40,894 bases of DNA from Actinomycetes bacterium. Lineage in GTDB: Bacteria > Actinomycetota > Acidimicrobiia > Acidimicrobiales > JAJYPT01. Under the pieces are notes generated by a model, which did not search any database, was not told where the DNA came from, and saw only the letters and a program-made list of their open reading frames with translations. Position numbers and translations under genes: made by a program. Each line of letters begins with the position of its first letter. Position 1 is the first letter of the stretch. Location: NCBI GenBank assembly GCA_021795135.1, contig JAJYPT010000001.1:1-40894 (forward strand), in the 5' to 3' direction. Positions 16,004-24,358 of the stretch are shown one piece after another.

Positions 16004-16740
16004 ATCTTTTTTCTATTCGATAAGTGTTTAGCTCTAACTGATTCAATTCTGTCTGCCCAAGGGGATGGATCAGTAGGCATAATTTCTCTTACCTCCCATG
16101 GCTCTAGACGATCTGCGCCTAAAGCTTTGTAGCCCCTTGGATAAGCAGGACCGCCAAATCCAATTTCATTCCATATTTGAGGATTGGAATACAATTCTGT
16201 ACAGGCATACCTCATCCATAAGGACCAAAGCCAACCAGCAGGAAAACCTCTCCAAGTTTTTGATAACCTTATAGCTTCTAATAATTCATCTTGATCCTGA
16301 GGTGATAAAAGATGAAATGGGCTGTGATATTGTTCCTTAGAGTGTTCATCCAAAGCCCTTATTGAATCTTTCCACACTTTAGAATCAGGTCCCATTTCTT
16401 CGTAATACCATCCATCTGTTTGTTCCTCAGCTAAACGAGAGTCAATTCCTTCTATTACCTCTATTGAGGGTCCTTCATCAAGAGCCAAGAGACGATTCAA
16501 AAGAGATCTACAAATAGGTTCTTCTTCTATGGTAAAAAAGCGAAGTGATTTAGAAGGCAAGCTTCTGGCTAGTATTACTGATTTAGTCTCTTCATCCCAA
16601 GATGGGATTTGTTCTAAAACGTTATAGCCAGGAAAACGATTAGTTTGCAACGTAGGAGAGCTATCATTATTATTGCTGAGGGAATCTCCAAAATTTTTAT
16701 TAGTTTTCCTATCAGAATTTATCTTTCGATTACCTCTCAT
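16000..16740 (-). CDS. Gluconate 2-dehydrogenase subunit 3-like protein
   Basis: The 246-residue protein resembles the small (gamma) subunit of membrane gluconate/fructose dehydrogenases. It has R-F-F-T-I-E-E-E near residue 87, then helical stretches with a single L-L-x-L-D pattern, and the C-terminal part T-E-L-Y-S-N-P-Q-I-W-N-E-I-G-F-G-G-P-A-Y-P-R-G-Y, which matches the usual G-G-N ... G-W ... G-Y-P end. Members are chaperone/partner subunits of the GMC subunit. The first ~45 residues are a polar, low-complexity extension (Lys/Asn/Ser) with no twin-arginine export signal, unlike periplasmic relatives. It overlaps both neighbours by ATGA. The subunit role is inferred from family and context. 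Confidence 0.8.
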   Translation of the reverse strand: MRGNRKINSDRKTNKNFGDSLSNNNDSSPTLQTNRFPGYNVLEQIPSWDEETKSVILARSLPSKSLRFFTIEEEPICRSLLNRLLALDEGPSIEVIEGIDSRLAEEQTDGWYYEEMGPDSKVWKDSIRALDEHSKEQYHSPFHLLSPQDQDELLEAIRLSKTWRGFPAGWLWSLWMRYACTELYSNPQIWNEIGFGGPAYPRGYKALGADRLEPWEVREIMPTDPSPWADRIESVRAKHLSNRKKI

Positions 16741-17198
16741 TTTTCCCGCCTTAAAATAGAAGCCAGGATACCCATTCCTCCCACCATTGTTACTAATAAA
16801 GGAGCAAACATAGGAGGACCCATTTCAATGTTGTATCGAGCTTGTTTCCAACCTCCAGGTTTTCTTGAAATCCCTCTAAGATGTAAGTAGGTACCTTGTA
16901 TTCCATTTAATATGACCAACAAAGAAACAAAAGGTAAGATAGTTTTAGCAACACGTTTAGAAAAAACCCCCGCTATCGCACTTCCTGCAGAAAAAGGAGT
17001 TAGCACTACAGGCAACCACATTAGCCGGTTCCAAAATCCAGCTCTATCATGTTCAGCCCATAACTCAGCACCTGTAATAACTGCTGCTAAGGCAGACAAA
17101 CCAGACAAAGATCTTTCAAAACGCCCGTGTTCTATATTTTTGACTAGACGATCTAAAAAATGCTCAACTTCACTCTGGGGAGATCTTTTTTTATTCAT
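16737..17198 (-). CDS. Four-helix membrane protein of the flavoenzyme operon, function unknown
   Basis: The 153-residue product has a ~30-residue charged cytoplasmic start, then four predicted membrane segments (about 31-47, 55-78, 85-103, 128-147). Scattered His (12, 24, 50 and one in Y-L-H-L-R-G) are not arranged as obvious heme ligands. It overlaps the TPP enzyme gene (ATGA) and the subunit-3 gene (ATGA), so it is translationally locked into the GMC operon. I infer a membrane anchor or electron-transfer partner for the GMC/subunit-3 complex, which has no export signal and no cytochrome subunit encoded here. No known domain is recognised. Confidence 0.65.
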   Translation of the reverse strand: MNKKRSPQSEVEHFLDRLVKNIEHGRFERSLSGLSALAAVITGAELWAEHDRAGFWNRLMWLPVVLTPFSAGSAIAGVFSKRVAKTILPFVSLLVILNGIQGTYLHLRGISRKPGGWKQARYNIEMGPPMFAPLLVTMVGGMGILASILRREK

Positions 17199-18985
17199 TT
17201 GGAATCCTTAGTAAAACTTTCTAATTTATCTCTAAATAAAGTAGATGCGATACTAACTTTGTGAGGTTGACCCTTTAGAAAAGCTGTTGCAAAACTTTTC
17301 GCTTGTTCATAAGTAACTTTTGCTGGCATAGGAGGCTCATTAGGATTTACCTCTACATCAACCAAAGCTGGACCATCAAAAGCAAATGCTTTTGAAACCG
17401 CATCTTCTAATTCACTAGCTTTTGATACATGTATCCCAAATCCATTATTTGAATGAGCAAAAGTTGAAAAATCAGCATATTTATGCCCAGCTATTTCGTT
17501 ATGACGAACTCCAAATTCAGGATAACCTAAAACCATTTGTTCCCATAGAATTTGACCATATTCGCCGTTGTTGCTTATAAAGATTTTAATAGGTAACTTG
17601 TGACGCAAAGCTGTGAGAAATTCTGCCATCAACATAGCAAAACCTCCATCACCTACAAAACCAATACACTGACGATTAGGATGAACAAGTTGTGCTGCAA
17701 TTGTATAAGGCAAACCAGGAGCCATAGTAGCTAAATTTCCAGATAGGTAAAATTCTCTCTTATCTCTTATTTCAAAATGTCTAGCTGCCCAAGTAGCTAT
17801 AGTGCCTGAGTCTGAAGCTAAAATTGCATCATTGGAAGCGAATTGGTTTATCAACTTCATTAAATACTGAGGTTGTATAGGATCTCTATTGGGATCTTCC
17901 AAAGCCCTCATCTTGTTATTCCACTTTTTCATACTTGCTTGAATATCTGAAATAAATTTCTGGTCAGTTTTTTTATTGATGAATTTAATCAACGCCTCAA
18001 GGGTTGACTCTGTATCTCCAACTAAAGGAATTTCAGTGGGAATTCTATTGCCAGCTCTAAAAGGATCGATTTCTATTTGGACAACTTTGACATCTTTTGG
18101 AGAAGGCAAAAATTTTGTATAGGGGAAATTAGTACCTATCATGAACAAAGTATCAGCTTTTTCCATGGCCTCTTCTGAAGCCAAAGTTCCTAAAAGCCCA
18201 AGACCTCCTGTAGTAAGGGGATGATTATCTGGAACTACCGCTTTGCCAGGCAATGTCTTGACGATCGGGGCTGCTAACTTTTCAGCTACTTCAATAACTT
18301 GTTTTCTTGCCCCTAAAGCGCCAGCGCCAGCTAAAATTACTACCTTTGAAGCAGAATTTAAAACATTGGCAGCTTCAATTAGTTGTGCCTCTGGCGGAGT
18401 TTTAAACTCCTTCATATAAATGGGAGCAGTCTGAGGTTTGCGAGCAGGAGCTGTTGGCTCATAAGGATATTTATGAGCTGGAGCAATTTGGACATCAACT
18501 GGAATAGTTATATGAGAAACTGATCTACTAGACAAAGCATGCCTAATAGCTAGATCTACAATAGTTTCAGTTTGATCTGGTACATAAATCATTTGGTTAT
18601 ACCCAGCTACATCCATATATAGCTTATCTAGATGAACTTCTTGCTGATATCCAGTACCCAAAAGCTGGGTTTCTTGCATTCCAGTTATAGCTAAAACAGG
18701 CATATGATCTAATTTGGCATCATAAAGTCCATTCAAAAGATGGATGCCTCCAGGACCTGAAGTAGCCATACAAACTCCAACTTGTCCTGTTAGTTTTGCA
18801 TGGCCTGTGGCCATAAAAGCTGCTGCTTCTTCATGATGAACCAAGACAAATTTTATTCTATCTTGGGTCCGTCTAAGGCCTTCCATCAAACCATTGATAC
18901 CATCTCCAGGGAGACCAAAAATAGTATCAATTCCCCAATCAGCTAAACGTTGCATTAAAGTCTGAGCTACTATCTGTTGGGCCAT
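17195..18985 (-). CDS. Thiamine-pyrophosphate-dependent enzyme, pyruvate oxidase/acetolactate-synthase type
   Basis: The 596-residue protein has the three-domain TPP fold: PYR domain with catalytic Glu 52 (H-H-E-E-A-A-A-F), a central nucleotide-binding-like domain (about 200-340) and a PP domain with the G-D-G-G-F-A-M ... S-N-N TPP-Mg motif. The F-G-L-P-G-D-G-I-N start is typical of the PoxB-like subgroup often named 'thiamine pyrophosphate-requiring protein'. It could oxidise pyruvate to acetate/acetyl-P or carboligate or cleave a 2-keto acid from the downstream dehydratase. The C-terminal lipid-binding helix of E. coli PoxB is not evident. It leads the operon, with GAGGAGA before the ATG and a hairpin in the promoter region. 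Confidence 0.88.
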   Translation of the reverse strand: MAQQIVAQTLMQRLADWGIDTIFGLPGDGINGLMEGLRRTQDRIKFVLVHHEEAAAFMATGHAKLTGQVGVCMATSGPGGIHLLNGLYDAKLDHMPVLAITGMQETQLLGTGYQQEVHLDKLYMDVAGYNQMIYVPDQTETIVDLAIRHALSSRSVSHITIPVDVQIAPAHKYPYEPTAPARKPQTAPIYMKEFKTPPEAQLIEAANVLNSASKVVILAGAGALGARKQVIEVAEKLAAPIVKTLPGKAVVPDNHPLTTGGLGLLGTLASEEAMEKADTLFMIGTNFPYTKFLPSPKDVKVVQIEIDPFRAGNRIPTEIPLVGDTESTLEALIKFINKKTDQKFISDIQASMKKWNNKMRALEDPNRDPIQPQYLMKLINQFASNDAILASDSGTIATWAARHFEIRDKREFYLSGNLATMAPGLPYTIAAQLVHPNRQCIGFVGDGGFAMLMAEFLTALRHKLPIKIFISNNGEYGQILWEQMVLGYPEFGVRHNEIAGHKYADFSTFAHSNNGFGIHVSKASELEDAVSKAFAFDGPALVDVEVNPNEPPMPAKVTYEQAKSFATAFLKGQPHKVSIASTLFRDKLESFTKDSK

Positions 18986-19009
18986 TTATTTCTCCTCATC
19001 CAGTCTTTC

Positions 19010-19039
19010 TTTTAGCTCTAGTACAAGTTCAAGCTAAAA
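19010..19039. repeat. Inverted repeat upstream of the TPP-enzyme operon
   Basis: TTTTAGCT (19010-19017) and AGCTAAAA (19032-19039) are perfect 8-bp arms around 14 bases. The repeat lies 24 bases before the TPP-enzyme ATG, in the short gap after ileS. Neither side carries a U-run typical of an intrinsic terminator, so it may be an operator or a leader hairpin of the flavoenzyme operon. Confidence 0.4.
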
Positions 19040-19050
19040 GGTAGATAAGG

Positions 19051-19075
19051 AAAAAATTACCCTTTGGTCAAGTAA
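19051..19075 (-). terminator. Probable terminator after ileS
   Basis: On the minus strand TTACTT and GGGTAA (two G-U pairs, 7-base loop) form a short stem 19 bases past the ileS stop, followed by TTTTTT. The stem is weak but the position and U-tract are right. Confidence 0.45.
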
Positions 19076-19094
19076 CTAAACCTCAAAAAATAAT

Positions 19095-22000
19095 TTAGTT
19101 TTGTTCAACTTTGGAAATCTTGATATAAACGCTTTGTCCATCTATGTTGATTTGATCAGTAAAATCAGCAGGAGAATCTTTCAATACTATAGGTTTGGCA
19201 GCTAATATCTCATGTTCGATCCAATTACCATGTCGTTTGAGAACCAATTCTAATTTAGGATCTCCAAATACCTCCACCAAAATACGATCTGCTATTTCAA
19301 ATCCTTTTTGTTTACGCAAATCGTTTATATCTCTAGAAAGTTCTCTAGCAAAAGCTTCCAAGATTAGATCCTCATTGAGTTCTAAATCTAAAGCAACCGC
19401 CCAACTTCCCTGTTGAACTAAAGTAAGATTTTCATGACTAGAAGCTCTTATTTCAACTTCATCTGGTTCGAGTCTAAAACCTGATATTTCGATAAAACCA
19501 TTTTCATCGAAACTTTGTTTTAGTAAATTACCATCTGCTTTTGCTAAAGCTTGTTTTACTTCATTTACAGCTGCGCCTAGTTTTGGTCCTAAAATCTTGA
19601 AATTAGGAATTATAGTCCAACTAACTAAACCTGCAATATTATCTACATCTTCTAAAGATTTTACATTTAGCTCTATTGCAATTTCATCTTTTATCTCTTT
19701 ACTAAGACTAATTCCTGGATGAACCAAGACAGCTCTTTTTAAAGGCTGACGAATCTTACTCTTACCTTGAGAACGAGCTGCTCTGCCCAATACAACTAAT
19801 TTTCTAGCTACATCCATTTGCTCCAACAATTCATTATCACTTGGCAAAGGTAGCTCAAAATCTTTCAATTGAGGCCAACTAGATAGATGAACTGATTGTT
19901 GATTGGTCAAATTTGTATAAATTGTTTCAGAAATAAAAGGAGCAAAAGGAGCCAACAGTTGACTAGTGACAACAAGACACTTATAAAGGGTTGCAAAAGC
20001 ACAAGGATCTTCAGAACTCCAAAAACGAGGTCTAGATCTACGTACGTACCAATTTGAAAGATCATCAATAAATTTAGCGATGGCTTGGGCGGCGTTCAAA
20101 GAATCAAAAGCTTCCATACTTTTGGTAACTAAATCAACGCTTTGTCTCAACTCTTGCAGTATCCAACGATCCAAAACATGACATTGGTTTTGATTAGCTT
20201 GTACTTTTGGAGGTGTCCAATTTTCCAAATCAGCATAAGTTGCAAAAAATGAATACACGTTCCATAAAGTGACTAAGGTTTTTCGCGAGGCTTCTTTTAT
20301 GCTTTCTTCATCTATACGCCTATTTACCCAAGGAGACCCCCCATAGTAAAAATACCAACGTAAAGAATCGGCTCCAAATTCCGAAAAAGCCTGCCAAGGA
20401 TCAACTACATTGCCTCGAGATTTAGACATCTTTAAGCCGTTTTCATCTACCACATGGGCTAAACAAACCACATTGAGATATGGAGTAGAACCAAAAGCTA
20501 AAGAATTGACCGCTAGCAGAGAATAAAACCATCCCCTGGTCTGATCTATTGCTTCACAAATAAAATCTGCAGGAAAAACTTCTTCCAAAGATTGTGGGCC
20601 TTCAAAAGGATAGTGGAATTGGGCCAAAGGCATTGATCCAGAATCAAACCAAGCATCTAAAACCGGCTGGATTCGCTTAGCTGTAAAAGAACAATCCACC
20701 TCTTGGCAAGGGAAAGTTATTTCATCAACAAAAGGCCTATGTAGATCTAGTTCTGTTAAATCTTTCCCACTCAATTGAGAAAGTTCCTCAACAGATCCCA
20801 CACAAAAAAGATGCCCATCTTCACACTTCCAAATAGGTATTGGAGTACCCCAATACCTATCCCTAGAAAGAGTCCAATCTATATTGTTTTCTAACCAGTC
20901 TCCAAATCTTCCGTGTTTTATATACTCTGGATGCCATCCTATGCGTTCATTTTCTGACAACAAGGTCTCTCTATTGGCAGATGTACGTAAAAACCAAGAA
21001 GTACGAGCCCAATAAATAAGGGGGGTATCACATCTCCAACAATGCGGATAAGAATGATTGAAACTCATTACTTTTACCAATAGGGATCGCGAAGCTAAAT
21101 CTTCAATAATTTGAGGATTGACCTCTCTAGCACCTTGTCCACTAAAACGTACACTGGAGTCAAAAAGCCCATCAGGACCTATAGGGTTCAAAACCTCTAG
21201 ATTTTTTTCTTCAGCTAATTGCATATCTTCTGTACCAAAAGCAGGAGAGATATGCACTAATCCACTGCCTTCTTCGGTGCTGACAAAATCTGCTGTTACT
21301 ACATGAGGTGCCTGTTTAAGTTTAAGGTCTTCAAATGGTCTTTTATAAAGCTTTCCTACTAAATCTTCAGCTTTGTAATAAGCCACTATTTGGGCATCTT
21401 CGGGAACTAAAGTCTTTGCACAAATCAAATCTCGAAAACCATCTTCAGATTTGTATTGGACATATTCCATATCAGGTCCGATTGCTACAGCTACATTAGA
21501 TACCAAAGTCCAAGGAGTAGTTGTCCAAACTAATAAATCTGCTTCAATATCTACTAGTGGAAACCTAACAAAAACTGAGTCATCGGTAATATCTTTAAAG
21601 CCTTGTGCTAATTCATGAGAAGATAAAACAGTTCCGCATCGTGGACAATAAGGAGAAACTCGATAACCTTCATATAAAAGCTCTTCATCCCAAAGTTTAT
21701 GAAGAATCCACCAAACTGATTCTATATACGAATTAGACATAGTCCAATAAGCATCTTGGGAATCTATCCATACTCCGGCTCTTTCTGTAAGTGCAACCCA
21801 ATCAGAAACATAGCGTTGAACAGATTCACGACAGCGTTCGTTGAAAAAACCGATTCCAACTTTTTCAATATCGGTTTTACTCGAAAGACCTAACTGTTTT
21901 TCTACTTCTATCTCTACTGGAAGTCCATGGCAATCCCAACCACCTTTTCTAGAGACAAGATATCCTTGCATAGTCTTAAACCGAACAAAGAGATCTTTAA

Positions 22001-22193
22001 AAGCTCGTGCCCAAACGTGGTGCAGACCCGGACGTCCATTTGCTGTTGGAGGACCTTCATAAAAAGTCCATCTAGGCGCGTCTTGTCGCTGTTGCTTTAC
22101 TTGCTCCAACAACTCTATGGACTTCCATGTTTCTAATACCTTATTTTCAAGGCTGACAAAATTTATTTGAGGATCAACGGGACCAAAGGTCAT
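19095..22193 (-). CDS. ileS: Isoleucyl-tRNA synthetase, IleRS2-like, with GLHH signature
   Basis: The 1032-residue class I synthetase charges tRNA-Ile. It has the P-P-T-A-N-G-R-P start of the Rossmann core, the editing (CP1) domain with T-T-P-W-T-L, the K-M-S-K-S loop (G-L-K-M-S-K-S-R-G-N), and an anticodon-binding region with W-Y-V-R-R-S-R-P-R-F-W. Length and sequence style are those of the long, eukaryote-like IleRS2 group found in actinobacteria. The HIGH motif is replaced by G-L-H-H (56-59), with positions 1 and 3 swapped, a feature linked to very high mupirocin resistance in some IleRS2. It begins 28 bases after pabC, with a hairpin just before the ATG and no room for a T-box. It is essential and intact. 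Confidence 0.97.
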   Translation of the reverse strand: MTFGPVDPQINFVSLENKVLETWKSIELLEQVKQQRQDAPRWTFYEGPPTANGRPGLHHVWARAFKDLFVRFKTMQGYLVSRKGGWDCHGLPVEIEVEKQLGLSSKTDIEKVGIGFFNERCRESVQRYVSDWVALTERAGVWIDSQDAYWTMSNSYIESVWWILHKLWDEELLYEGYRVSPYCPRCGTVLSSHELAQGFKDITDDSVFVRFPLVDIEADLLVWTTTPWTLVSNVAVAIGPDMEYVQYKSEDGFRDLICAKTLVPEDAQIVAYYKAEDLVGKLYKRPFEDLKLKQAPHVVTADFVSTEEGSGLVHISPAFGTEDMQLAEEKNLEVLNPIGPDGLFDSSVRFSGQGAREVNPQIIEDLASRSLLVKVMSFNHSYPHCWRCDTPLIYWARTSWFLRTSANRETLLSENERIGWHPEYIKHGRFGDWLENNIDWTLSRDRYWGTPIPIWKCEDGHLFCVGSVEELSQLSGKDLTELDLHRPFVDEITFPCQEVDCSFTAKRIQPVLDAWFDSGSMPLAQFHYPFEGPQSLEEVFPADFICEAIDQTRGWFYSLLAVNSLAFGSTPYLNVVCLAHVVDENGLKMSKSRGNVVDPWQAFSEFGADSLRWYFYYGGSPWVNRRIDEESIKEASRKTLVTLWNVYSFFATYADLENWTPPKVQANQNQCHVLDRWILQELRQSVDLVTKSMEAFDSLNAAQAIAKFIDDLSNWYVRRSRPRFWSSEDPCAFATLYKCLVVTSQLLAPFAPFISETIYTNLTNQQSVHLSSWPQLKDFELPLPSDNELLEQMDVARKLVVLGRAARSQGKSKIRQPLKRAVLVHPGISLSKEIKDEIAIELNVKSLEDVDNIAGLVSWTIIPNFKILGPKLGAAVNEVKQALAKADGNLLKQSFDENGFIEISGFRLEPDEVEIRASSHENLTLVQQGSWAVALDLELNEDLILEAFARELSRDINDLRKQKGFEIADRILVEVFGDPKLELVLKRHGNWIEHEILAAKPIVLKDSPADFTDQINIDGQSVYIKISKVEQN

Positions 22194-22195
22194 AC

Positions 22196-22217
22196 TTCAA
22201 CTTTACGCTAAGTTGAA
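22196..22217 (-). promoter_or_regulatory. Hairpin between Shine-Dalgarno-like AGGG and the ileS ATG
   Basis: TTCAACTT and AAGTTGAA are perfect 8-bp arms around a 6-base loop and end two bases before the ileS ATG. The purine stretch AAAGGG lies on the far side of the hairpin, right after the pabC stop. Folding would bring AGGG close to the ATG, or alternatively block ribosome entry. Either way it could tune ileS translation. Confidence 0.4.
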
Positions 22218-22221
22218 CCCT

Positions 22222-23058
22222 TTAGGGATCTTCATTAGAAAAGACTAATTCATTAAATGAATTAATAACAGATTTTGTAATTGGTCCTTTTGTTCCTAAA
22301 AGCGTTCTATTGTTTATTTTTGCTATTGGAGACAAAGGTCGAGTAGTTGAAGCTAAAAAAGCTTCGTCTACTTCTTCTAAAAACTCTATAGGAAAATCTT
22401 TTTCTATCACTTTGCTAGATTCAATAACAAGAGCCCTAGTAACTCCTTCCAAACATCCTGATTGCAAAGTAGGGGTAAATAAGCTTCCATCTTTAACTAT
22501 AAAAATATTACTTCCTGTGCCTTCACAAATATTTCCTATCGTATTTGGAAAAATTGCTTCAGTTGCTCCTTGTTGTTTAGCTTGTTCTAATGCTCTTACG
22601 TTTTCACCATAAGAAGTACTTTTGACTCCTGATAAAGCCCCTCTTTCATTACGAGGCCAATCAACTACTATGACATTTTCACTTTCTCCTCTTTGTATCA
22701 CCTCCCGAGTAGCAATTACTAATGTAGGATCAGCATCTCCTCTCAAAGAACCTATTGGAGATATTCCTCCTGAAAGGGTTATCCTCAAAGCAGCTCTGTC
22801 ACATTTATTAGCATTTATCACTTTATAACAAGCTTCTAATAATAAATCCTTAGGAGGACATTTCAAACAAAGAGCAGCTGCAGATCGAGCTAAGCGATCT
22901 AAGTGACGAGTGATAGCAAAAGGCTTGCCTTGGTTGATGTCTATTGTTTCAAACACACCATCTCCAACAACAAAACCATGATCAAAAACAGATACATAAG
23001 CAGAGCTAGCAGGCACTAAAGAGCCATTTATCCAAACAAAATTTTCTAATTGATTCAT
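22222..23058 (-). CDS. pabC: Aminodeoxychorismate lyase (class IV PLP aminotransferase family)
   Basis: The 278-residue fold-type IV PLP protein has V-F-D-H-G-F-V-V-G-D-G-V-F-E-T at the start, the R-H-L-D-R-L segment, the PLP lysine in G-V-K-S-T-S-Y-G and the E-G-T-G-S-N-I-F phosphate-binding motif. By sequence alone it could be a branched-chain or D-amino acid aminotransferase. Placement directly behind pabB (12-nt gap) makes 4-amino-4-deoxychorismate lyase by far the best call, releasing pyruvate to give 4-aminobenzoate for folate. It is upstream of ileS in the same operon. The RBS is weak. Confidence 0.85.
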   Translation of the reverse strand: MNQLENFVWINGSLVPASSAYVSVFDHGFVVGDGVFETIDINQGKPFAITRHLDRLARSAAALCLKCPPKDLLLEACYKVINANKCDRAALRITLSGGISPIGSLRGDADPTLVIATREVIQRGESENVIVVDWPRNERGALSGVKSTSYGENVRALEQAKQQGATEAIFPNTIGNICEGTGSNIFIVKDGSLFTPTLQSGCLEGVTRALVIESSKVIEKDFPIEFLEEVDEAFLASTTRPLSPIAKINNRTLLGTKGPITKSVINSFNELVFSNEDP

Positions 23059-23070
23059 TGTTATTCTTTT

Positions 23071-24093
23071 CTAAAAATTGTTAGCAGCTATATTTATCAA
23101 ACGAGTAGCTTTTAGTTCGGTTTCTTCCCATTCTCCCTCAGGGGTAGAGTCCCAAGTAATTGCTCCTCCTGTTCCAAAGTATAATTTGGAATCTTGTATC
23201 CAAAAGCTACGTATCGCTACATTAATTTCTCCTTGTTGCCTATCAGCATCTACCCATCCCAAACCCCCACAATAGATAGACCTTTCAACTGGCTCTAAGG
23301 CATCTATCAACTCTAAAGCTGCCTCTTTGGGAGTTCCTGTTACCGAACCTGGAGGAAAACTAGCATCTATAATCTCTTGCCACGATATTCCAGATTTAAG
23401 ATTGCCCTCAACATCTGAAACAAGATGTACCAAACCAGGATGTTGTTCTAGTCGACATAAGTCAGTTACGTGGACAGAACCATAGTCACAAACTTTTCCC
23501 AAATCATTTCGAACTAAATCAACGATCATGATATTTTCTGCCCTGTCTTTGGGTTTTAGTTCCAAAGCATTAGCAGCAGTGCCTTTTATGGGACTAGAAA
23601 TTATTTTATTTCCTTTTCTTTTTAAAAATAATTCAGGTGATGCAGAAGAAATTTCTACTAGCCCTGGGACACTGATGCATGCTGAATAAGGAGCTGGATT
23701 TGAACGTTGCAATATAGATCCCAGCCCTAGGATCGCATTAGGAATCATATAATCAAAATCTGTTGAAAGAACTCTGCAAAGATTTACTTGATACACATCC
23801 CCAAGCGATATAGAAGTCCTAATGGAATCTACAGTTTTGATATAGGTAGCTTTATCTAAAGAGCTAGTCCAACTTTCAAGAGAAACTCCAGGCCAATTTG
23901 GATATTCTAAAAACTTAGTTTTTTCTAAATTGGCAAATTTAAAACAAAGTGGCAGACCTTTAAATGGCAATACAACAAACCACCAACCTTTGGAATCCAA
24001 TACAGCAAGATCGGTGGTTATTTCTACTAAATTAGTCGCAAAAAATCCATTAACCCAAGCTGACCCTTCATAATTCTTGCCCTTGAATTTCAT
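23071..24093 (-). CDS. pabB: Aminodeoxychorismate synthase component I
   Basis: The protein belongs to the chorismate-utilising family, joining chorismate and amidotransferase-derived ammonia to make 4-amino-4-deoxychorismate. Its C-terminal ~260 residues hold the conserved D-V-Y-Q-V-N-L, P-I-K-G-T (the Lys typical of PabB), A-E-N-I-M-I-V-D-L-V-R-N-D-L-G, F-P-P-G-S-V-T-G-T-P-K and G-T-G-G-A-I-T motifs. The frame extends to a TTG at 24138, but I prefer ATG 24093: the extra 15 residues look unrelated to the family and the TTG has no ribosome site. The glutaminase subunit (PabA) is not in the window. With pabC it forms the pABA branch of folate synthesis, cotranscribed with ileS. Confidence 0.88.
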   Translation of the reverse strand: MKFKGKNYEGSAWVNGFFATNLVEITTDLAVLDSKGWWFVVLPFKGLPLCFKFANLEKTKFLEYPNWPGVSLESWTSSLDKATYIKTVDSIRTSISLGDVYQVNLCRVLSTDFDYMIPNAILGLGSILQRSNPAPYSACISVPGLVEISSASPELFLKRKGNKIISSPIKGTAANALELKPKDRAENIMIVDLVRNDLGKVCDYGSVHVTDLCRLEQHPGLVHLVSDVEGNLKSGISWQEIIDASFPPGSVTGTPKEAALELIDALEPVERSIYCGGLGWVDADRQQGEINVAIRSFWIQDSKLYFGTGGAITWDSTPEGEWEETELKATRLINIAANNF

Positions 24094-24281
24094 TATTGAA
24101 TCAAACCTACCTTGGCAAACAAAACTAAAGATAGACAATAAAAATAAAGTCTAAAGATGAATCTATTACCTTAGATCCTTTAGTGATGCCACTATAAATA
24201 AATTCAAAATATTTATCAATTTTTTAACACAGCAAGAAGTTCCATTTCAAAATCCTTAGCCTTTATTTTTAATTATTTTCC

Positions 24282-24310
24282 TTGACCAATGATTATTTCT
24301 ACTAAATACT
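24282..24310 (+). promoter_or_regulatory. Putative promoter of the DUF2249 operon
   Basis: TTGACC (24282-24287) is followed after 17 bases by AATACT (24305-24310), a fair match to a vegetative -35/-10 pair. It lies about 50 bases before the DUF2249 start, in the 220-265-base divergent gap with pabB. The inverted repeat at 24294-24317 covers the spacer and the -10, so a protein bound there would block it. Confidence 0.45.
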
Positions 24311-24317
24311 AGAAATA
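24294..24317. promoter_or_regulatory. Operator candidate: perfect 8-bp dyad TATTTCTA-N8-TAGAAATA
   Basis: The two 8-base arms (24294-24301 and 24310-24317) are exact reverse complements with 8 bases between. The inner core TTCTA-N8-TAGAA recurs exactly, with the same spacing, just upstream of the convergent HTH regulator gene (27284-27301). The position over the predicted -10 suggests repression of the DUF2249/12-TM/MIP18 operon by that regulator. Confidence 0.55.
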
Positions 24318-24358
24318 TAAAAGTTGATTTTAAACAACATCCAAGCTAGGAGATAGAG

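Noticed and set aside
22194..22221. T-box leader for ileS
   Set aside because: The gap is only 28 bases and no T-box consensus (the GGTGG-type core) is seen there or before pabB.
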